This document shows positions 62,819 through 64,000 of a DNA stretch of 64,000 nt, piece after piece. Position 1 is the stretch's first letter. Each line of letters begins with the position of its first letter. This DNA is from Tichowtungia aerotolerans (GTDB lineage Bacteria; Verrucomicrobiota; Kiritimatiellia; Kiritimatiellales; Tichowtungiaceae): the NCBI RefSeq assembly GCF_009905215.1, contig NZ_CP047593.1, positions 1-64,000 of the forward strand, in the 5' to 3' direction. Made by a program: the position numbers and the translations under genes. The notes under the pieces are model-generated. The model searched no databases, was not told where the DNA came from, and saw nothing but the letters and a program-made list of their open reading frames with translations.

Positions 62819-63076
62819 TTAGTGCCATTCGGGATAGATGAAACATAGAGAGAAAACACAGCTGATCAAAACAGCCACAAGCACAAGCTCCCGCAAGATC
62901 GCCACATAAGAAACACTAAAATTCACGAAAAAGGTCGGTTTAGATTTTCTTTGTGACCTATCGTGCTTTTCGTGGCCATTTCCAGACCCTCTAAAAAATC
63001 CTGTCGATCCCGTCATACCCCGAAAAAACGGCCCTGCACCGAAGAATAATTCAGACCGGAATGGCACTAAGTTAAG
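62813..63076. mobile_element. Possible 264-bp MITE-like element
   Basis: CTTAACTTAGTGCCATTC (62813-62830) and GAATGGCACTAAGTTAAG (63059-63076) are perfect 18-bp inverted repeats enclosing 228 bp without a gene. Inside, CACGAAAA and TTTTCGTG form another hairpin. The ends overlap both copies of the 180-bp repeat. Confidence 0.55.
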
Positions 63077-63252
63077 GTGATTTACAGGAGAATGACTGTG
63101 GAATAAAGGACATGTATAGACCGCTGATTTCGCGGATTAAAACAGATCAAAGAGACGGATTTTCAAAAGCAAAAGAGAGCTTCCGGCAAGTTGCCGATTT
63201 CTCCTTCATAATCTGCGCTATCTGCGAAATCTGCGGTTCAAATGAGCTTAAC
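63073..63252. repeat. 180-bp direct repeat, copy 2
   Basis: Same length as copy 1 and offset by 434 bp. It carries ATCTGCGAAATCTGCGG words at its end. Confidence 0.93.
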
Positions 63253-63563
63253 CGATGCTCCCCGCGCGCGGTTTAAATTTGGTTTTGGCAGCGCCGCAGC
63301 CAATGATTTTCTCTCACAAAGCCGCGAAATTCATCAAATAACTTTGCATTCTTTGCGCCATGGTGCCTTGAGTGAGCAACCAAACGGACGAGAGAATATG
63401 ACTCAGATTAATTTGGTACAATATTTTTTGAACAGGGTGAAAATCACCAGAGCGGACCTGTACCTAATTACAGGCTTACCTGATCCTGTCCAGGTCGGTA
63501 CATTCGGTCAAAATACGTAGCGTTTAGTAGTTTTTATTTATGTTAAAATTCCACAACTACGTA

Positions 63564-63590
63564 TTGACACGTATACCACTTACGTATACT
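63564..63590 (+). promoter_or_regulatory. Candidate promoter with ACGTATAC direct repeat
   Basis: TTGACA (63564-63569) and TATACT (63585-63590), 15 bp apart, shorter than the ideal 17. ACGTATAC occurs twice within it (63569 and 63582), a possible operator for the following secreted protein gene. Confidence 0.5.
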
Positions 63591-63704
63591 CTCTAGACAT
63601 GCTCAGGGAAAGGGCATAGAAAAAAGTTGCGATGGGCGTGATTTTTTTCTGGATGGGCCCCTGAAAAAGGTCCAGATTATTCAAATCCAAATAAGGAGAA
63701 GAAA

Positions 63705-64000
63705 ATGAAGAAGACACTCACACTAGCGGCTGTCGCTCTTATTAGCGCTTCCGCACTTGCACAGACGGTCACCAGTGCTAATGTTGTTGGATACATCAAA
63801 GCCGAAACCCAGGATGGACTGCAGCTGATGTCCTCTCCGTTTGGCCCGGCGTCAATTAATGACCTCAGCTTGACCAATGGTGTTGGCGGCTTCACGGCGG
63901 ACATTGCTGATAACATTCATGTTTACGTGCCGGGATCTGGATACCAAAACTATTACTACCTCGGATACACTGGCGATCCTGCTTACGACTATAAATGGGT
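63705..64000 (+). CDS. Secreted protein, N-terminal part
   Basis: The gene runs off the right edge; 98 codons are visible. MKKTLTLAAVALISASALAQ is a signal peptide, followed by TVTSANVVGYIKAETQDGLQ, which resembles the start of a secreted protein type that I associate with Kiritimatiellota/Verrucomicrobia. A strong ribosome site (AAGGAGAAGAAA) precedes the ATG. The function is unknown. Aromatic and Gly-rich residues (SGYQNYYYLGYTGDPAYDYKW) follow near the edge. Confidence 0.8.
   Translation, partial: MKKTLTLAAVALISASALAQTVTSANVVGYIKAETQDGLQLMSSPFGPASINDLSLTNGVGGFTADIADNIHVYVPGSGYQNYYYLGYTGDPAYDYKW

Larger units (their letters stand above)
62600..63704. other. 1.1-kb repeat-rich intergenic region
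   Basis: No gene can be supported. It holds a 180-bp direct repeat, an 18-bp inverted repeat around 228 bp, and from 63380 a low-GC stretch with the promoter of the last gene. Open frames at 62819-63067 (minus) and 63242-63520 (plus) are mainly repeat or have no family features. Confidence 0.6.

Noticed and set aside
62819-63067. 82-codon open frame on minus within the inverted-repeat unit
   Set aside because: Covers only the MITE-like core; no ribosome site or protein motif.
63242-63520. 92-codon open frame before the last gene
   Set aside because: Begins within the 180-bp repeat and has no recognisable feature or ribosome site.

Overview
The window reads as chromosomal DNA of a Gram-negative member of the PVC group, most likely Kiritimatiellota (Kiritimatiellae). 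This placement is an inference. It rests on an Lpt/Mla-type envelope, a secreted subtilase whose C-terminus (HWWLGQYGFTNNY ... DPDGDGAQTWQEY) follows a pattern I associate with that group's surface proteins, a last partial gene encoding a secreted protein beginning VTSANVVGYIKAE after its signal peptide, and a remnant of the GxxExxY family.

Layout. 1-1759: partial NDH-2, DoxX and a MenA-like prenyltransferase (menaquinone and respiration). 1771-3146: rpsP-khpA-trmD on minus. 3300-6239: Pol IV, an aldo/keto reductase and RlmA. 6184-10031: prmC and an AddA/RecB-like helicase-nuclease on minus. 10032-15400: an accessory island with an AT-rich two-gene module that looks like an integron-type gene cassette, an IS3 element inserted into its attC-like end, and an IS110 element disrupted by an IS256 copy. 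15402-19485: tig-clpP-clpX-yebC on minus. 19733-21931: monomeric isocitrate dehydrogenase. 22278-26590: GNAT, MFS, LptF/G-type permease, folD and YggU. 26803-28234: SAM riboswitch plus metY. 28255-33456: manA, then yjbQ-TPR lipoprotein, pyrH-frr and coaC-coaB. 33496-41225, all minus: GtrA, then a three-gene set (OB-fold membrane protein, TctA-like permease, membrane hydrolase), then an MCE/Mla transporter with an aromatic repeat protein. 41506-44330: MIF-like protein, a BioD/DRTGG protein and an Mpl/MurC-like ligase. 44327-48532: large secreted subtilase. 48712-57209: EF-P-like factor, cysS, thiol proteins, tmk-holB, aroQ, a glycosyltransferase with a 53-residue membrane microprotein, and rhodanese. 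57288-59852: acnB. 60030-62599: CHASE histidine kinase and NarL-type regulator. 62600-63704: repeats. 63705-end: a secreted protein cut by the window edge.

Most genes are ordinary housekeeping genes packed in short operons with ATGA overlaps. AcnB and isocitrate dehydrogenase are consecutive TCA-cycle steps; tig/clpP/clpX form a protein-quality cluster; pyrH/frr/tmk/holB/cysS/efp serve nucleotide supply, replication and translation.

The most unusual signal is not a gene. A short dyad, TTTCCAA-N3-TTGGAAA, occurs at least 25 times with at most one arm mismatch, both between genes and inside coding sequences in every reading frame. It recurs in pairs whose centres are 31 bp apart (five pairs) or 22 bp apart (three pairs), about three or two helical turns. 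Other repeat families are also present: GTTCAA-type long hairpins, a GCAAAGACGC hairpin, a CATACATTTAAATGTATG palindrome, and a 180-bp direct repeat around an 18-bp inverted repeat. I saw no tRNA or rRNA gene and no CRISPR array.
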